Shown here one piece after another: positions 35,186 to 44,914 of a stretch of 55,267 nt of DNA. Every line of letters starts with the position of its first letter. Positions within the stretch are counted from its first letter, which is position 1. Below the pieces are notes generated by a model. The model saw nothing but the letters and a program-made list of their open reading frames with translations. It was not told where the DNA came from and did no database searches. Source of the DNA: JBOGJI01 sp050747865. GTDB lineage: Bacteria > Acidobacteriota > Thermoanaerobaculia > Multivoradales > JAHEKO01. The DNA lies in assembly GCA_050747865.1 (NCBI GenBank), contig JBOGJI010000235.1, forward strand, positions 1 through 55,267, given 5' to 3'. The position numbers and the translations under genes are program-made.

Positions 35186-35628
35186 GGGCGACACGTCCGG
35201 TCCTGACGGCTGGCTTGGCGGCCGGCACCCTGGACCTCATTGCCGCGATCGTCACCAGCGCGTACTACGGCCGCAGTCCGTCCTGGCTGCTCAAGCTCAT
35301 CGCCAGCGGCTTCTTCGGCTCGGCTGCGTTCGACGGCGGCGCGAGCACCGCCGCCCTGGGTGTTGTGTTTCATTTCGTGATCGCGACCGGCGCCGCCGCC
35401 GTCTATTACGCGGCAAGCCGTCGCTGGCCGGTGCTGACGACCCGACCCCTGGCCTGCGGCGCGGCTTTCGGCATCGCGGTGTGGGTGTTCATGAATCTCG
35501 TCGTGCTGCCGTTCTCGGCCTACCCGTTCCCCTCTTCCTTCCGCGCCGTGGGGGTGATCCGCGGTCTGCTGATCCACATCTTCTGCGTCGGCCTGCCCAT
35601 CGCCCTGGTCGTAAGGAGGGTACGATGA
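35182..35628 (+). CDS. Small integral membrane protein, conserved hypothetical
   Basis: Protein of 148 residues with four probable membrane helices (VLTAGLAAGTLDLIAAIVTS, LGVVFHFVIATGAAAVYYAA, AFGIAVWVFMNLVVLPFSA and IRGLLIHIFCVGLPIALVV). It resembles small YagU/DUF1440-like membrane proteins, though I cannot place it with certainty. Its start overlaps the DUF1223 stop (ATGA). No function can be assigned. Confidence 0.75.
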   Translation: MRATRPVLTAGLAAGTLDLIAAIVTSAYYGRSPSWLLKLIASGFFGSAAFDGGASTAALGVVFHFVIATGAAAVYYAASRRWPVLTTRPLACGAAFGIAVWVFMNLVVLPFSAYPFPSSFRAVGVIRGLLIHIFCVGLPIALVVRRVR

Positions 35629-35634
35629 ACGTGC

Positions 35635-37179
35635 ATGGGCAGGATCTCCACCCGGCTACGCGCCCGGGGCTCGCGCTCCGCTCTGCGGCGCGCCGGTAGG
35701 CAGGTCCTCGTCCATCTCGGGCTGGCCGCCGTGGCCGTAGGCGGCGTGGTCCTGGCCCTGCGCGCCGCCGGACCGAGCGTCCGCGGCTTCGCGCTGGGGA
35801 CGATGCGGGTCGCCGTCACGCCCGCCGTTCGGGGAGCGGTCGACGTCTACATCCCGATCGTGGACTGGGGGGTGCGCATGCGCCCCTACCGGACGCCGCT
35901 GCTCGTCTCGCTCGAGTTCCGGTCTCTCGACCGGGCCTCGGCTCTCACCGCGCTGCGCTCGGGGGTCGCGGCGCAGGCCCGGCTCGCCACGCTGCAGCAG
36001 GATCTCGCAAGCATGGTGCGCCTGGAGCTGCGCCGTGCCGCGGGGGTCGCCCTGATCGGCGGTGCCGCCGGAGGTCTGCTCGCGGGATTGCTGCTCGCCT
36101 CCCGGCGAGGCTGGCCGTGGCTGCTTCTCGGGCCGGCGGAGGGTGTCGCGGCGGTGCTCTTCATGGCGAGCCTGTTCGCCGTCGACCTCTCACGCGCCGA
36201 CTTTCGCCGGGCCCTGGACGAGCCCAGCTTCTACGCCCGCGGTGAGGAGCTGCCGGAGCTGCTCGCCTTCTCCAGCCAGCTGCTGACCGTCAGCGAGCAA
36301 TACACCGAGGACTTCGATCGCGCCGTCGCCGGCCTGAGCAACCTGGTGGCCGCGGCGACCGGGGGAACGGGGCTGCCGGAACCGGCGCACACCGCCGTGC
36401 TCGCCTCCGACATCCACGCCAACACCTTCCTGTTCCCGGTGCTGCGCCAATACAGCCGGGGGCGGCCGGTGTTCCTGGCTGGCGACTTCGCGCTGCTCGG
36501 CACCGAGCTGGAGGAGACGGTGGTGCCGGGCGTCGCGGCGCTGAGCCGAACCGTGGTCGCGGTGTCGGGCAATCACGACTCGCGCTCGCTGATGCGCGAG
36601 CTGGCCAGGGCCGGCGTCATCGTGCTCACCCGCGAGGGCAGGCTGCGCGCCAACGGCCGCGTTACCGGAGGACCGGTCGTCGACGTCGCCGGCCTCAAGG
36701 TCGCCGGCTTCGAGGACCCGCTGGAGCGTGGGGAGGAGGGCATCGGCGGACATCTGCTCGAAGGCCGCGGAGCCTTCCTGGAACGGGCCGGCCGCGAGCT
36801 GCTGACCTGGTTCGCCGGCCTGCCCGAGCGACCCGACGTCGTCATGCTGCACCAGCACCCTCTCGCCCACGTGCTGCTGGACGAGCTGGAGGCGGGCGAG
36901 GGACCTCCGGTCATCATCCTCACCGGTCACGACCACTGGGCGCACTACCACCAGGCGGGCGAGCACCTGCTGCTCGACGGCGGCACGCTGGGCGCCGGCG
37001 GCCCGTTCGCCATCGGCGAGACACCGGCCGGCTTCGCTCTACTCCACCTGGACCGTGACCGCCGGCCGCTCGCCCTCGACCTGATCGAGGTCGAGCCCCT
37101 CTCCGGTCAGGGAACGGTGCGGCGACGGGTGGTGCGGCCCGTCGAGGAGTCGGCGGCCGACGCGAGCGCCACGGAGTAG
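35635..37179 (+). CDS. Membrane-bound calcineurin-like metallophosphoesterase
   Basis: Protein of 514 residues. Two N-terminal hydrophobic regions (VHLGLAAVAVGGVVLALRAA; LIGGAAGGLLAGLLLA) precede a metallophosphoesterase domain with all the metal-binding blocks: SDIHAN, AGDFALLG, SGNHDS, LHQHPLAH and TGHDHWAHYH. The catalytic domain should act on the side of the membrane opposite the N-terminus or in the periplasm; topology is unresolved. An AAGGAGG lies 15 bases upstream of the ATG. The substrate is unknown. Confidence 0.85.
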   Translation: MGRISTRLRARGSRSALRRAGRQVLVHLGLAAVAVGGVVLALRAAGPSVRGFALGTMRVAVTPAVRGAVDVYIPIVDWGVRMRPYRTPLLVSLEFRSLDRASALTALRSGVAAQARLATLQQDLASMVRLELRRAAGVALIGGAAGGLLAGLLLASRRGWPWLLLGPAEGVAAVLFMASLFAVDLSRADFRRALDEPSFYARGEELPELLAFSSQLLTVSEQYTEDFDRAVAGLSNLVAAATGGTGLPEPAHTAVLASDIHANTFLFPVLRQYSRGRPVFLAGDFALLGTELEETVVPGVAALSRTVVAVSGNHDSRSLMRELARAGVIVLTREGRLRANGRVTGGPVVDVAGLKVAGFEDPLERGEEGIGGHLLEGRGAFLERAGRELLTWFAGLPERPDVVMLHQHPLAHVLLDELEAGEGPPVIILTGHDHWAHYHQAGEHLLLDGGTLGAGGPFAIGETPAGFALLHLDRDRRPLALDLIEVEPLSGQGTVRRRVVRPVEESAADASATE

Positions 37180-37258
37180 GCGGCGGCGGTCCGAGTGCGC
37201 ATCGCGGGAATGGCGGAAGGCGCGGCAAGGGCGTAGACTCGCAGAGGATCGACAGGGC

Positions 37259-38326
37259 ATGAATACGGCGGTCGCGAACGACGGAGGCGGACGGCGGTTG
37301 CTCGTCACCGCCGCGGCGGCGGTCATCGTGATCGCCGGCATGAAGGCGGCGGCGCCGATCCTCGTGCCCTTGATGCTCGCCCTTTTCATCACCCTCGTGA
37401 GCTTCCCCCTGCTCGAGTGGCTGCGCACACACGGCTGGCCGCGATCGCTGGCCTCGGCGGCGACCCTGGTGGTCGACGCCCTGGTGCTGACGGCCTTCGG
37501 CTTCCTGGTGGCGCGGGCGGTGGATCAGTTCGTCGAGGCGGCTCCCGAATATCTCGAGCGAATCAAGCAGATCGCGCGCGGCTCGATGGAGAGACTGTCG
37601 AGCTTCGGGCTGTTGCCGCCCGAGTGGGTCGACCCCGAGCGCATCGGCCTGCCCGACGTGCTGGACCTCGCCCGCGTGGTGGTCGGGCGCACCTTCGCCG
37701 GCGTCACCTCGACGTTCCTGTTCGCCACCTTCGTGCTGCTCTACATGCTGTTCATGCTCGGCGAGGCACAGGCTCTGCCGGACAAGCTCGACCGCGCGTT
37801 CGGATCGAGCCTCGCGGGCTCGCGGCGCATGCACCGCTTCGTCCGCGACGTGCAGCGCTACCTGCTGGTCAAGACCTGGCTCAACCTGATCCTGGCGGTG
37901 CTGGTGTGGATCTGGCTGGTGATCCTCAAGGTCGACTTCGCGTTGCTGTGGGCGATCCTCTCCTTCCTGCTCCACTACATCCCCAACCTCGGCATCATTC
38001 TCGCCGCCGTGCCGCCGGCGGTGCAGGCGCTGATCCAGCACAACCCGGGACGCCTGCTGCTCGTGGTGCTCGGGTTCCTGGTCGTCGGTGTGGTGCTCGG
38101 CAACCTGGTCGAGCCGCAGATCATGGGACGTCGCTTCGGGTTCTCCTCTCTCGTGGTCCTCATCTCGCTGGTCTTCTTCGGCTGGATCTGGGGACCGGTG
38201 GGCGCGCTGCTGTCGGTGCCGTTGCTGGTGGTCCTGCGCGTGCTGTCGGAGAACTCCGACGACTGCCACTGGTTGGCGGTGTTGCTGGGTCGCGGCCGCC
38301 CTGTCTCGGCGCCGCACGCGCCTTGA
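37259..38326 (+). CDS. AI-2E (PerM/YdiK) family transporter
   Basis: Integral membrane protein of 355 residues with about eight helices. The family hallmark is the central soluble-like segment (residues 60-165, VDQFVEAAPEYLERIKQIAR) followed by LLHYIPNLGIILAAVPPAVQ, GNLVEPQIMGRRFGFSS and FFGWIWGPVGALLSVPLLV. Some members export autoinducer-2 or act as sodium/proton antiporters; no substrate is assigned here. Its final codons contain the -35 box of the next gene. Confidence 0.92.
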   Translation: MNTAVANDGGGRRLLVTAAAAVIVIAGMKAAAPILVPLMLALFITLVSFPLLEWLRTHGWPRSLASAATLVVDALVLTAFGFLVARAVDQFVEAAPEYLERIKQIARGSMERLSSFGLLPPEWVDPERIGLPDVLDLARVVVGRTFAGVTSTFLFATFVLLYMLFMLGEAQALPDKLDRAFGSSLAGSRRMHRFVRDVQRYLLVKTWLNLILAVLVWIWLVILKVDFALLWAILSFLLHYIPNLGIILAAVPPAVQALIQHNPGRLLLVVLGFLVVGVVLGNLVEPQIMGRRFGFSSLVVLISLVFFGWIWGPVGALLSVPLLVVLRVLSENSDDCHWLAVLLGRGRPVSAPHAP

Positions 38327-38351
38327 CACCCGGAACCGATCGGGCTACCGT
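38323..38351 (+). promoter_or_regulatory. Promoter of the LysM gene, -35 on the previous stop codon
   Basis: TTGACA at 38323-38328 (its TGA is the stop of the AI-2E-family gene), 17-base spacer, -10 TACCGT at 38346-38351. The -35 is perfect and the -10 moderate. Confidence 0.6.
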
Positions 38352-38417
38352 TCCAAGCCACTGGTTTGCGTGGTGTGGCGACCTGTCGACCCGCGCGGTG
38401 GAGGGGAGGGTCGGAAC

Positions 38418-39614
38418 GTGTCACGATCGATAGTCAATCTGCTGGTGGGGACGGTCGGCCTGTGGACGGCGGCTCCCGCCCCGGCGCAGCAACCCCCGCG
38501 AGAGCTCCACTGGACCGGCGATCACTGGACGGCCTGGCACCCGCCGGCCAGCGCGCCGGAGGGCGCCGAGATCCACGTCATCGAGCCCGGCGACACGCTC
38601 TGGGACCTCGCCGCCCGCTTTTACGGCGACCCCTACCTGTGGCCGCAGATCTGGGATCAGAATCGGTACATCGAGGACGCCCACTGGATCTATCCCGGCG
38701 ATCCCTTGGCCGTGCAACCGTCCGTCGTGCCGGTCGAGTCGCTCGCCGAGGGCACGGAGCCGGCTCCCGGGCGCTGGCAGCCCGCTCCCGAGTGGACGTT
38801 CACCGGCGAAGAAGCGGGGGAGCGGCGGCCTGAGTTCGCCCGCTTCGAAGGCGCTCCAGAGGCGCTGGGCAGCGAGTCCGACATCACATGCAGCGGCTAC
38901 ATCGGCGAGGTGGAGGAGAGCTTCGACTCGCAGGTGATCGGCTCGGAGCACGAGTCGCTGACGCCGCGGCTGTCGGGAGACGTCTACGGGCGGGACTTCT
39001 ACACCGGTGTGCAATCTGCGAAGGCCGGCTTGACGCTGGGGGACATCGTCTACCTGAACGGCGGCGCGGCACAGGGGATGACCCCTGGGCGGCTGCTCAC
39101 CGTCGTCGAGCCGGCGGAGAAGGTGCTCCATCCGGTGAGCGGCGACGTCGTCGGCAGGCACTACCGATACGACGGCGCGGTCCGCGTGCTGTCGGTGCAG
39201 GAGGAGTCGGCGATCGCCGAGATCACCCAGGCCTGCCGTCCGATCGTCGGCGGCGCGGGGCTCAGGCCGTTCGAGGAAGAGCCGGTACCGCTGGGCCGGC
39301 GCCTCCCGATGCAGCCGGTCAACGATCCTCCCGCGGAGGCCGAGCTGGCCGATGCGCCCGTCGTCCTCCACGCGGACGCCGGTGTCGTGTCGCTGGGAAC
39401 CGGCCATCTGGTCTATATCGACCGCGGTGCGGGAGACCGGGTAGCCCCTGGAGACCTCTTCACGATCTACCGGGCCAACCGCGTGGCGGGCCTGCCGCCG
39501 CTGGTGCTCGGGGAGCTGGCGGTGCTCTCCGTGCGCCCGAACGGCTCCCTCGCACGCATCCTGGAGTCGCGCTACCCGGTCCATGTCGGCGATCGGCTCG
39601 GGGCCAGGCCATGA
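38418..39614 (+). CDS. Exported LysM-domain protein
   Basis: Protein of 398 residues: signal peptide (LVGTVGLWTAAPAPAQ), then a LysM domain (residues 52-105, HVIEPGDTLWDLAARFYGDP, YPGDPLAV) that binds peptidoglycan. The remaining 290 residues contain two similar-looking beta segments (GDIVYLNGGAAQGMTPG and HLVYIDRGAGDRVAPGD), as in flagellar or L,D-transpeptidase-linked LysM proteins of acidobacteria. GGGGAGGG precedes the GTG start. The next gene starts within its stop codon (ATGA). Confidence 0.87.
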   Translation: MSRSIVNLLVGTVGLWTAAPAPAQQPPRELHWTGDHWTAWHPPASAPEGAEIHVIEPGDTLWDLAARFYGDPYLWPQIWDQNRYIEDAHWIYPGDPLAVQPSVVPVESLAEGTEPAPGRWQPAPEWTFTGEEAGERRPEFARFEGAPEALGSESDITCSGYIGEVEESFDSQVIGSEHESLTPRLSGDVYGRDFYTGVQSAKAGLTLGDIVYLNGGAAQGMTPGRLLTVVEPAEKVLHPVSGDVVGRHYRYDGAVRVLSVQEESAIAEITQACRPIVGGAGLRPFEEEPVPLGRRLPMQPVNDPPAEAELADAPVVLHADAGVVSLGTGHLVYIDRGAGDRVAPGDLFTIYRANRVAGLPPLVLGELAVLSVRPNGSLARILESRYPVHVGDRLGARP

Positions 39615-39880
39615 AGAGGGACCTGAACGGTCGGCTCTATTCGCTGGTGGACGAGCTGGTCAGCCGCGGGATCACGCTGCAGCAGGCCAGGCGGGAGTTC
39701 GAGAAGCAGTTCATCGTCGCCACCCTGCGCAGCCATGAGGGCAACCTCTCGCGCGCCGCCAGGGAGCTGGGCGTGCATCGCAACACGCTGCGCAACAAAG
39801 TGACCGACCTGGGGATCGGCTCCGATGATCTGCCCGGCCGCGGGCGATCGCGCAGTCGCCAGCCGCGCCTGGGCCGCTGA
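39611..39880 (+). CDS. Fis-type helix-turn-helix protein
   Basis: Protein of 89 residues whose core is the Fis/NtrC-type DNA-binding helix pair: FEKQFIVATLRSHEGNLSRA followed by ARELGVHRNTLRNKV. The C-terminus is basic (Arg/Ser-rich). It begins inside the stop codon of the LysM gene, so it is translated with it. It has no receiver or AAA domain and may be a nucleoid-type or local regulator. Its target is unknown. Confidence 0.87.
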   Translation: MKRDLNGRLYSLVDELVSRGITLQQARREFEKQFIVATLRSHEGNLSRAARELGVHRNTLRNKVTDLGIGSDDLPGRGRSRSRQPRLGR

Positions 39881-40114
39881 AGCGGCCGACCGCGGCAGCG
39901 GGGGCGCGGCGACGCCGCTCCCAGGGGCCCCGCGCAGGCGCTCTGCCGGCCGTTTCTGGCACCGATCTCGCTTTGCTTCCGCCGAGCCCAATCCGGGCGG
40001 CGTCGTGGCGCCCCCGCCCCAAGCCTGGGAAGCCGTCCATGGGTACAGCGCAAGTCGCGATTTGCCGGGTATTTGCGAACTGTATCCGCATGCGATCGAT
40101 ACCAAGGTGACGAC
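39881..40114. other. Intergenic stretch before the lytic transglycosylase
   Basis: 234 bases without a recognisable gene. It is GC-rich at the left and becomes locally AT-richer near 40058-40105, where a promoter would be expected. No consensus boxes are convincing. Confidence 0.35.
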
Positions 40115-40861
40115 ATGAGCCCCATCCAGCGATGCCAGTTTGACGTACGGCGAGCCATGGGCCTGGCACTCGGGGCGGCGGGATTCGTCGCCTTCATGGC
40201 CGTTTCCGTCCCCTCGATCACATCGGTACCCGATGCTTCCGTGCCGCCACCGACGGTCGACGAGGTACGCCTGTCCAGGGAGCTGACGGACTGGCTGCTG
40301 GGCGGCGAGGCGGTAGGACGGTTCAGCACGTTCACCTCCGCCGACCTCGCGGCGGCCCTGCGCCAGGAGCCGCAGACCTTCGAGCTCTTTCGCCGGCCGC
40401 TGGAGCTGGCCGCCGAGAGCGAGCTCTTGGAGGAGCTGCCGTACGGCGAGCTGATCCTGCGCTCCGCCCGGCGCCACCGTGTCGACGCCCTGTTGCTCGC
40501 CTCGGTCATGGAGACGGAGTCGCGCTTCGATCCCGCCGCCGTATCGCCCAAGGGGGCGGTCGGCCTCATGCAGGTCATGCCGGCCACGGCCCGCCGGCTT
40601 GGTATCCGCAACCCCGCGGATCCGGGCCGCAATGTCGAGGCCGGAGCGCGGTATCTGAGCCAGCTCCTGCGACAGTTCGATCAGGATGTCGTGCTGGCGC
40701 TGGCGGCCTACAACGCCGGGCCGGCCAAGGTCGAGCGGTACGGGGGCGTGCCCCCGTACCGCGAGACGCGAACCTACGTCGAGCGCGTCCTCAACCGGTA
40801 CGTCGGGCACTATCGGGAGCTCTGGCAGTCCGCGGGCGGCGACTCCCCGTCGCAGAGCTGA
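40115..40861 (+). CDS. Lytic transglycosylase (SLT, MltC/Slt family)
   Basis: Exported protein of 248 residues. A hydrophobic N-terminus (AMGLALGAAGFVAFMAVSV) is followed by an SLT domain from about residue 110: catalytic glutamate in ASVMETESRFDPAA, then GAVGLMQVMPATARRLGI, VEAGARYLSQLL and ALAAYNAGPAKVERYGG. It cleaves glycan strands of peptidoglycan to 1,6-anhydro products. AAGGTG precedes the ATG. It converges on tatA. Confidence 0.93.
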   Translation: MSPIQRCQFDVRRAMGLALGAAGFVAFMAVSVPSITSVPDASVPPPTVDEVRLSRELTDWLLGGEAVGRFSTFTSADLAAALRQEPQTFELFRRPLELAAESELLEELPYGELILRSARRHRVDALLLASVMETESRFDPAAVSPKGAVGLMQVMPATARRLGIRNPADPGRNVEAGARYLSQLLRQFDQDVVLALAAYNAGPAKVERYGGVPPYRETRTYVERVLNRYVGHYRELWQSAGGDSPSQS

Positions 40862-40894
40862 CCCTGCGACCCTGAAGCGGGGGGCCGCTTGCGG

Positions 40895-41086
40895 TCACTT
40901 CTCTTTCTTGTCGTTGGATGCGGCCGCCGCCTCGTCCGCGCTCTCGTCCCCTTGCAGCCCGCGGCGGAAGTTGCGAATGCCTTCGCCGAGGCCGCGCCCG
41001 AGCCGCGGCAGTCGAGAGGCGCCGAAGATCACGAGCACGATCGCCAGCAGGACGAGCAGCTCGGTGGTGCCTATGGGTCCAAACAT
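40895..41086 (-). CDS. tatA: Sec-independent translocase TatA/TatE
   Basis: Membrane protein of 63 residues: one N-terminal helix (IGTTELLVLLAIVLVIFG), the hinge and amphipathic helix (RLPRLGRGLGEGIRNFRRGLQ) and an acidic then basic tail. This is the pore-forming subunit of the Tat export pathway; no tatB or tatC is nearby. The ATG is chosen for the canonical FGPIGTTELLVLL start. It lies just downstream of the phosphotransferase gene on the same strand. Confidence 0.93.
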   Translation of the reverse strand: MFGPIGTTELLVLLAIVLVIFGASRLPRLGRGLGEGIRNFRRGLQGDESADEAAAASNDKKEK

Positions 41087-41096
41087 GGGATCACCC

Positions 41097-42086
41097 CTAG
41101 AGGCAGTGTAGCACGCGCGAGCTCCAGGCAGCGCGCAGACCGGGGGCCAGAGACCGGCCTTCCGGCAGCGCCTCCAGGTGCGTGAGCGCCCGCTCGAGCG
41201 TGGGCGCGAGCAGGGGGAGGTGCTGGCGCCGGCCCGCGGCGGCGGCCGCGGCGTAGGTGCCCATCGCCTTGAGCGTGCGCTGCGCCGCCGTGCGGTGGAA
41301 GCGCTCGCGGGAGACGCCGTCCTCGACACCGGCCTCCGCGAGGAGCTCCCGCTCGAGGTCGCCCGGCAGGAACAGGCTGTCGTTGAGCAGCGAGGCCAGA
41401 TCGTACAGCGGCGGTCCCAGGCGCAGGTCCTGATGGTCCAGCACCACGAGCGTGGGAGGCGGCGACACCGGCACCAGGTTGCGCACCATGAAGTCGCGAT
41501 GGCAGGGTCGCGGCGTCTCCTCGGCGATCCGCGCGGCCAGGACGTCGAACAGCTTCTGGACCGGATCCATCAGCTCGGGAGGGGTTGCGTCTTCGGCGAA
41601 CGCGGTCCACGTGCGGGCGAGCTCGGCGCGCAGGAGCCGGGCATCGAGCGGCGGGTTGAGCGCCGCCACGTCTCCCGGAGGCAGCCGCGAGATGCGATCG
41701 GCGAGCCGCAGGGCCTGGCGGAACCAGGCCGCCAGGGAGTCGCGCTCGCGGGGCGTGCTCTCGTAGAGTGTGCGCGCTCCGACGTCCTCCAGCAACATGA
41801 GCCCGCGCCGGCAGTCCGCCGCCCGGATGCGCGGCACCGGCACCGCGATCTCCTCCAGCCAGGCCGTCGTGCGGCGGTAGCGCCGGCAAGCTTCACGAGC
41901 GGCACGCGGGTAGCGCACCGCGATCGCGCGCTCGCCGTCCACAAAGTGCACCCGCGAGTACTGCCGTACCGACACGTCGCCGGCAAGCGGCTGCAGGCGG
42001 TCGACCTCATGCCCCAGATCGCGCAGCCAGGCGACGATCTCGGAGGCGACCCGCGGCTCCACGGGGGATTCCGTCATCGGATTCAT
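41097..42086 (-). CDS. AmgK-like aminoglycoside-phosphotransferase-fold sugar kinase
   Basis: Protein of about 329 residues of the APH/choline-kinase fold. The catalytic loop is CHRDFMVRNLV and the metal-binding loop is VVLDHQDLRLGPPLYDLASLLND, both matching the AmgK branch that phosphorylates MurNAc/GlcNAc at the anomeric carbon for peptidoglycan recycling. Its usual partner MurU is absent here. Starts at 42086 or 42077 are possible; GGGAG precedes both. The neighbouring lytic transglycosylase and PgeF support a wall-recycling role, but the substrate is not proven. Confidence 0.82.
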   Translation of the reverse strand: MNPMTESPVEPRVASEIVAWLRDLGHEVDRLQPLAGDVSVRQYSRVHFVDGERAIAVRYPRAAREACRRYRRTTAWLEEIAVPVPRIRAADCRRGLMLLEDVGARTLYESTPRERDSLAAWFRQALRLADRISRLPPGDVAALNPPLDARLLRAELARTWTAFAEDATPPELMDPVQKLFDVLAARIAEETPRPCHRDFMVRNLVPVSPPPTLVVLDHQDLRLGPPLYDLASLLNDSLFLPGDLERELLAEAGVEDGVSRERFHRTAAQRTLKAMGTYAAAAAAGRRQHLPLLAPTLERALTHLEALPEGRSLAPGLRAAWSSRVLHCL

Positions 42087-42100
42087 TATCTCCCGCGCGT

Positions 42101-42129
42101 TTGACAGCCGCGCGGGCCGTCGCGATAAT
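42101..42129 (+). promoter_or_regulatory. Strong promoter for the small conserved gene
   Basis: Perfect -35 TTGACA (42101-42106), 17-base spacer and -10 GATAAT (42124-42129), directly beside the divergent kinase gene's start. Confidence 0.8.
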
Positions 42130-42166
42130 CGCTTCCGTCTTGATTGGCCGGGAACGAGGTGACGAG

Positions 42167-42466
42167 GTGTTGGATCAGGAGACGCGGCAGGCCTTGCATG
42201 ATCTCGAGCGGGTGCTGATGGACGCGGTGTCCAACTCCGCCGACGCGGCGCTCGCCCTGCACCAGCTCCAGGCCCGCGGCTACTCGCTCTATCTCGCCGT
42301 CGACTGCGACGGTGAGCTGCCGGAAGAGCCCAAGCCGTTGAGTCTCCCGCCGGCGCGGGGGGCGAGCCGTCCGTCGTTCCGCATCGACGGCCGCGACCTC
42401 GCGTTCCTGCGCTCCATCGGCATCGACCCCACCCGCCGTACGCGCCGCCGCAAGAGCAGTCAGTAG
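42167..42466 (+). CDS. Small conserved hypothetical protein
   Basis: Cytoplasmic protein of about 99 residues. The GTG start at 42167 follows the TTGACA/GATAAT promoter by about 30 bases and has GAGGTGA upstream. The N-terminal half is helical (ETRQALHDLERVLMDAVSNS, DAALALHQLQARGYSLYLAV); the middle is Pro-rich, and the C-terminus (RIDGRDLAFLRSIGIDPTRR) is basic. No family is recognised. It overlaps the 3' end of pgeF (opposite strand) by 7 bases. Confidence 0.65.
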   Translation: MLDQETRQALHDLERVLMDAVSNSADAALALHQLQARGYSLYLAVDCDGELPEEPKPLSLPPARGASRPSFRIDGRDLAFLRSIGIDPTRRTRRRKSSQ

Positions 42467-43152
42467 GACTCGTGCTTCCAGATGAGTGCGTGATTGCGGC
42501 TCGCCGTGGCACCGTCGCGGCGATAGCTGGACCACCGTCCGTCGCCGCAGCGGGTACAGTGGCGCCAGGTCTCGGCGGTCTCGACGCCGGCGGCGGCGAG
42601 CTGGCGCTCCACGGCCAGCGGGAGATCGGCGTGAGGAAGGTCGCCGGCGCCGGGCCGCAGGACCCCGTCACCCGCCACGGCGGCGATCGAACGGGCCACG
42701 TCGTCTCCGATCTCGTAGCAGCATGGTCCGATCGCCGGGCCGATCCATGCCGTCACGGTGGCCGGCGCCAGGAAACGGCTCGCCGCCGCGCCGACCACGC
42801 CGGCGACGATGCCGCGCCAGCCGGCGTGCACCGCGGCGATGCGCCGACCGTCCGACATCAGGAGCGGGACGCAATCGGCCGTCACGACGCAGAGCGCCAG
42901 GTCGTTGTCGTCCGTGACCAGCGCGTCTCCCTCGCCGCAGAGGCCCGGGCGGGCCGTGAGCACGGTGGCGGAGTGAATCTGCCGAGCCCAGGCGGTGGCG
43001 GTGCCGGGGGGCGCGAGACGGGACACCAGCGCCTCCGTGGCGGCCGGCTCGCCGCGGCCCGTGAAGGCGATCGACACGGCACCGGAGCGCGCCCGGGCGA
43101 TCTCGCGAGCGACGCCTGCCGCACGTGATCCTGTAATTTCTGGGTCGGCCAT
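42460..43152 (-). CDS. pgeF: PgeF/YfiH-family (DUF152) peptidoglycan editing factor or purine nucleoside phosphorylase
   Basis: Protein of about 230 residues of the CNF1-like multicopper-polyphenol-oxidase family. The zinc-site residues stand in VVTADCVPLLMSDG (Cys), AAVHAGWRGIVAGV (His) and ARQIHSATVL (His). GPAIGPCCYEIGDDV and the C-terminal HCTRCGDGRWSSYRRDG with SRNHALIW are also typical. Reported activities are hydrolysis or phosphorolysis of purine nucleosides and removal of mis-incorporated serine from UDP-MurNAc. A GTG start at 43164 is an alternative. It is divergent from ftsE. Confidence 0.9.
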   Translation of the reverse strand: MADPEITGSRAAGVAREIARARSGAVSIAFTGRGEPAATEALVSRLAPPGTATAWARQIHSATVLTARPGLCGEGDALVTDDNDLALCVVTADCVPLLMSDGRRIAAVHAGWRGIVAGVVGAAASRFLAPATVTAWIGPAIGPCCYEIGDDVARSIAAVAGDGVLRPGAGDLPHADLPLAVERQLAAAGVETAETWRHCTRCGDGRWSSYRRDGATASRNHALIWKHESY

Positions 43153-43223
43153 GGGGAAGGGCACCTATACTAATGCGACCCGGCGGGCGCCGGGCTGTCG
43201 ATAAGGCTAACGCGGCATCCGAA

Positions 43224-43963
<740 letters not shown>

Positions 43964-43967
<4 letters not shown>

Positions 43968-44854
43968 TCTCGCGGCTGGCGCGTTCCCTGCTTTATTTCC
44001 TGGTCGAGGCGGCGGTCGGCCTGCGGCGCAGCTGGAGCGTCGGCCTGCTGGCGATCCTGACCATCGGTACCAGCCTCTTCGTGCTCGGCCTCTTTCTGCT
44101 CGGCAGCCACAACCTGGCGGCGCTGGTGGAGCAGTGGCGCCGCGAGGCGAGGATCCTCGTCTACTTTGCCGAAGAGGCCTCTGCGGACGCCATGGCGCGA
44201 TTCTCCCGGCGAGTGGAGTCGCGGCCCGAGGTGCGAGAGGTGTCCTTCGTCGATCGGGAGCAGGCCAATGCCCGCTTCGTGCGGCTGTTTCCCAACCTCG
44301 AGGGCGCGCTGGGACGGGGTGGGGAAGGCGCCCTGCCCTCCTCTCTGGAGATCCAGCCGCGGCCGGGCAGCGCGCGGGCCGTGGTGCGGTGGCTGCGCGG
44401 CCAGGCTGCCGATCCGGTGATCGGCATGGTCGACGACGACCGCGAATGGCTGGCACGGTTGCAGGCACTGGTCGGGTTCCTCCGCTTCGTAGGCCTGGCG
44501 CTAGGCGGCATCCTGCTCGCCGCCTCGGTGTTCACCATCGCTGCCGTGGTGCGCCTGGCCTTCTATCTCTACCGTGAGGAGATCTCGGTCATGCGCCTGG
44601 TCGGGGCGACCGAGCTCTATGTCCGGGGTCCGTTCTATCTGAGCGGCGTGCTGCTGGGTCTGGTGGGCGGCCTGGCGGGCGTCGCCGGCCTGATTCTCGC
44701 CTATCGCATCGTCGCGCCCGCCGTGCCGGTGTCGATCTTCGCGGCCGTCGTCGAGGGGGGCTTCCTTCCCTGGTCGCACCTGGCCCTCCTGGTCCTGGTG
44801 GGGGCCGCCGCCGGTCTCGCGGGCGCGGTCGTCTCCCTGCGACGAGAAGGCTGA
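43964..44854 (+). CDS. ftsX: Cell-division permease FtsX, probable CTG start
   Basis: Membrane protein of about 296 residues with the FtsX layout: first helix (WSVGLLAILTIGTSLFVLGL), an extracytoplasmic loop (WRREARILVYFAEEASADAM to VDDDREWL) and three C-terminal helices (VGLALGGILLAASVFTIAAV; LYLYREEISVMRLVGATELY precedes helix 3). In the reading frame, no ATG, GTG or TTG occurs between an upstream stop (43919) and residue 40 (GTG 44081). A CTG at 43964 overlapping the ftsE stop (CTGA), with GGGGA just upstream, is the likely start. Starting at 44081 would delete the first helix. Confidence 0.85.
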
Positions 44855-44858
44855 ACAA

Positions 44859-44892
44859 AAGCCGCCCCGTTCCACAGGGAACGGGGCGGCTT
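44859..44892. terminator. Bidirectional terminator between ftsX and the OmpA gene
   Basis: A perfect 15-base stem, AAGCCGCCCCGTTCC, loop ACAG and its complement. The plus side follows ftsX by 4 bases. On the minus strand the hairpin is followed by TTTTG, so it terminates the OmpA gene cleanly. Confidence 0.9.
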
Positions 44893-44914
44893 GAGAGATC
44901 TGAAGCGGTAGCCG

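Noticed and set aside
36920..38329. 469-residue His/Gln/Glu-rich minus-strand frame
   Set aside because: Antisense of the AI-2E-family gene; composition is an artefact of the opposite strand.
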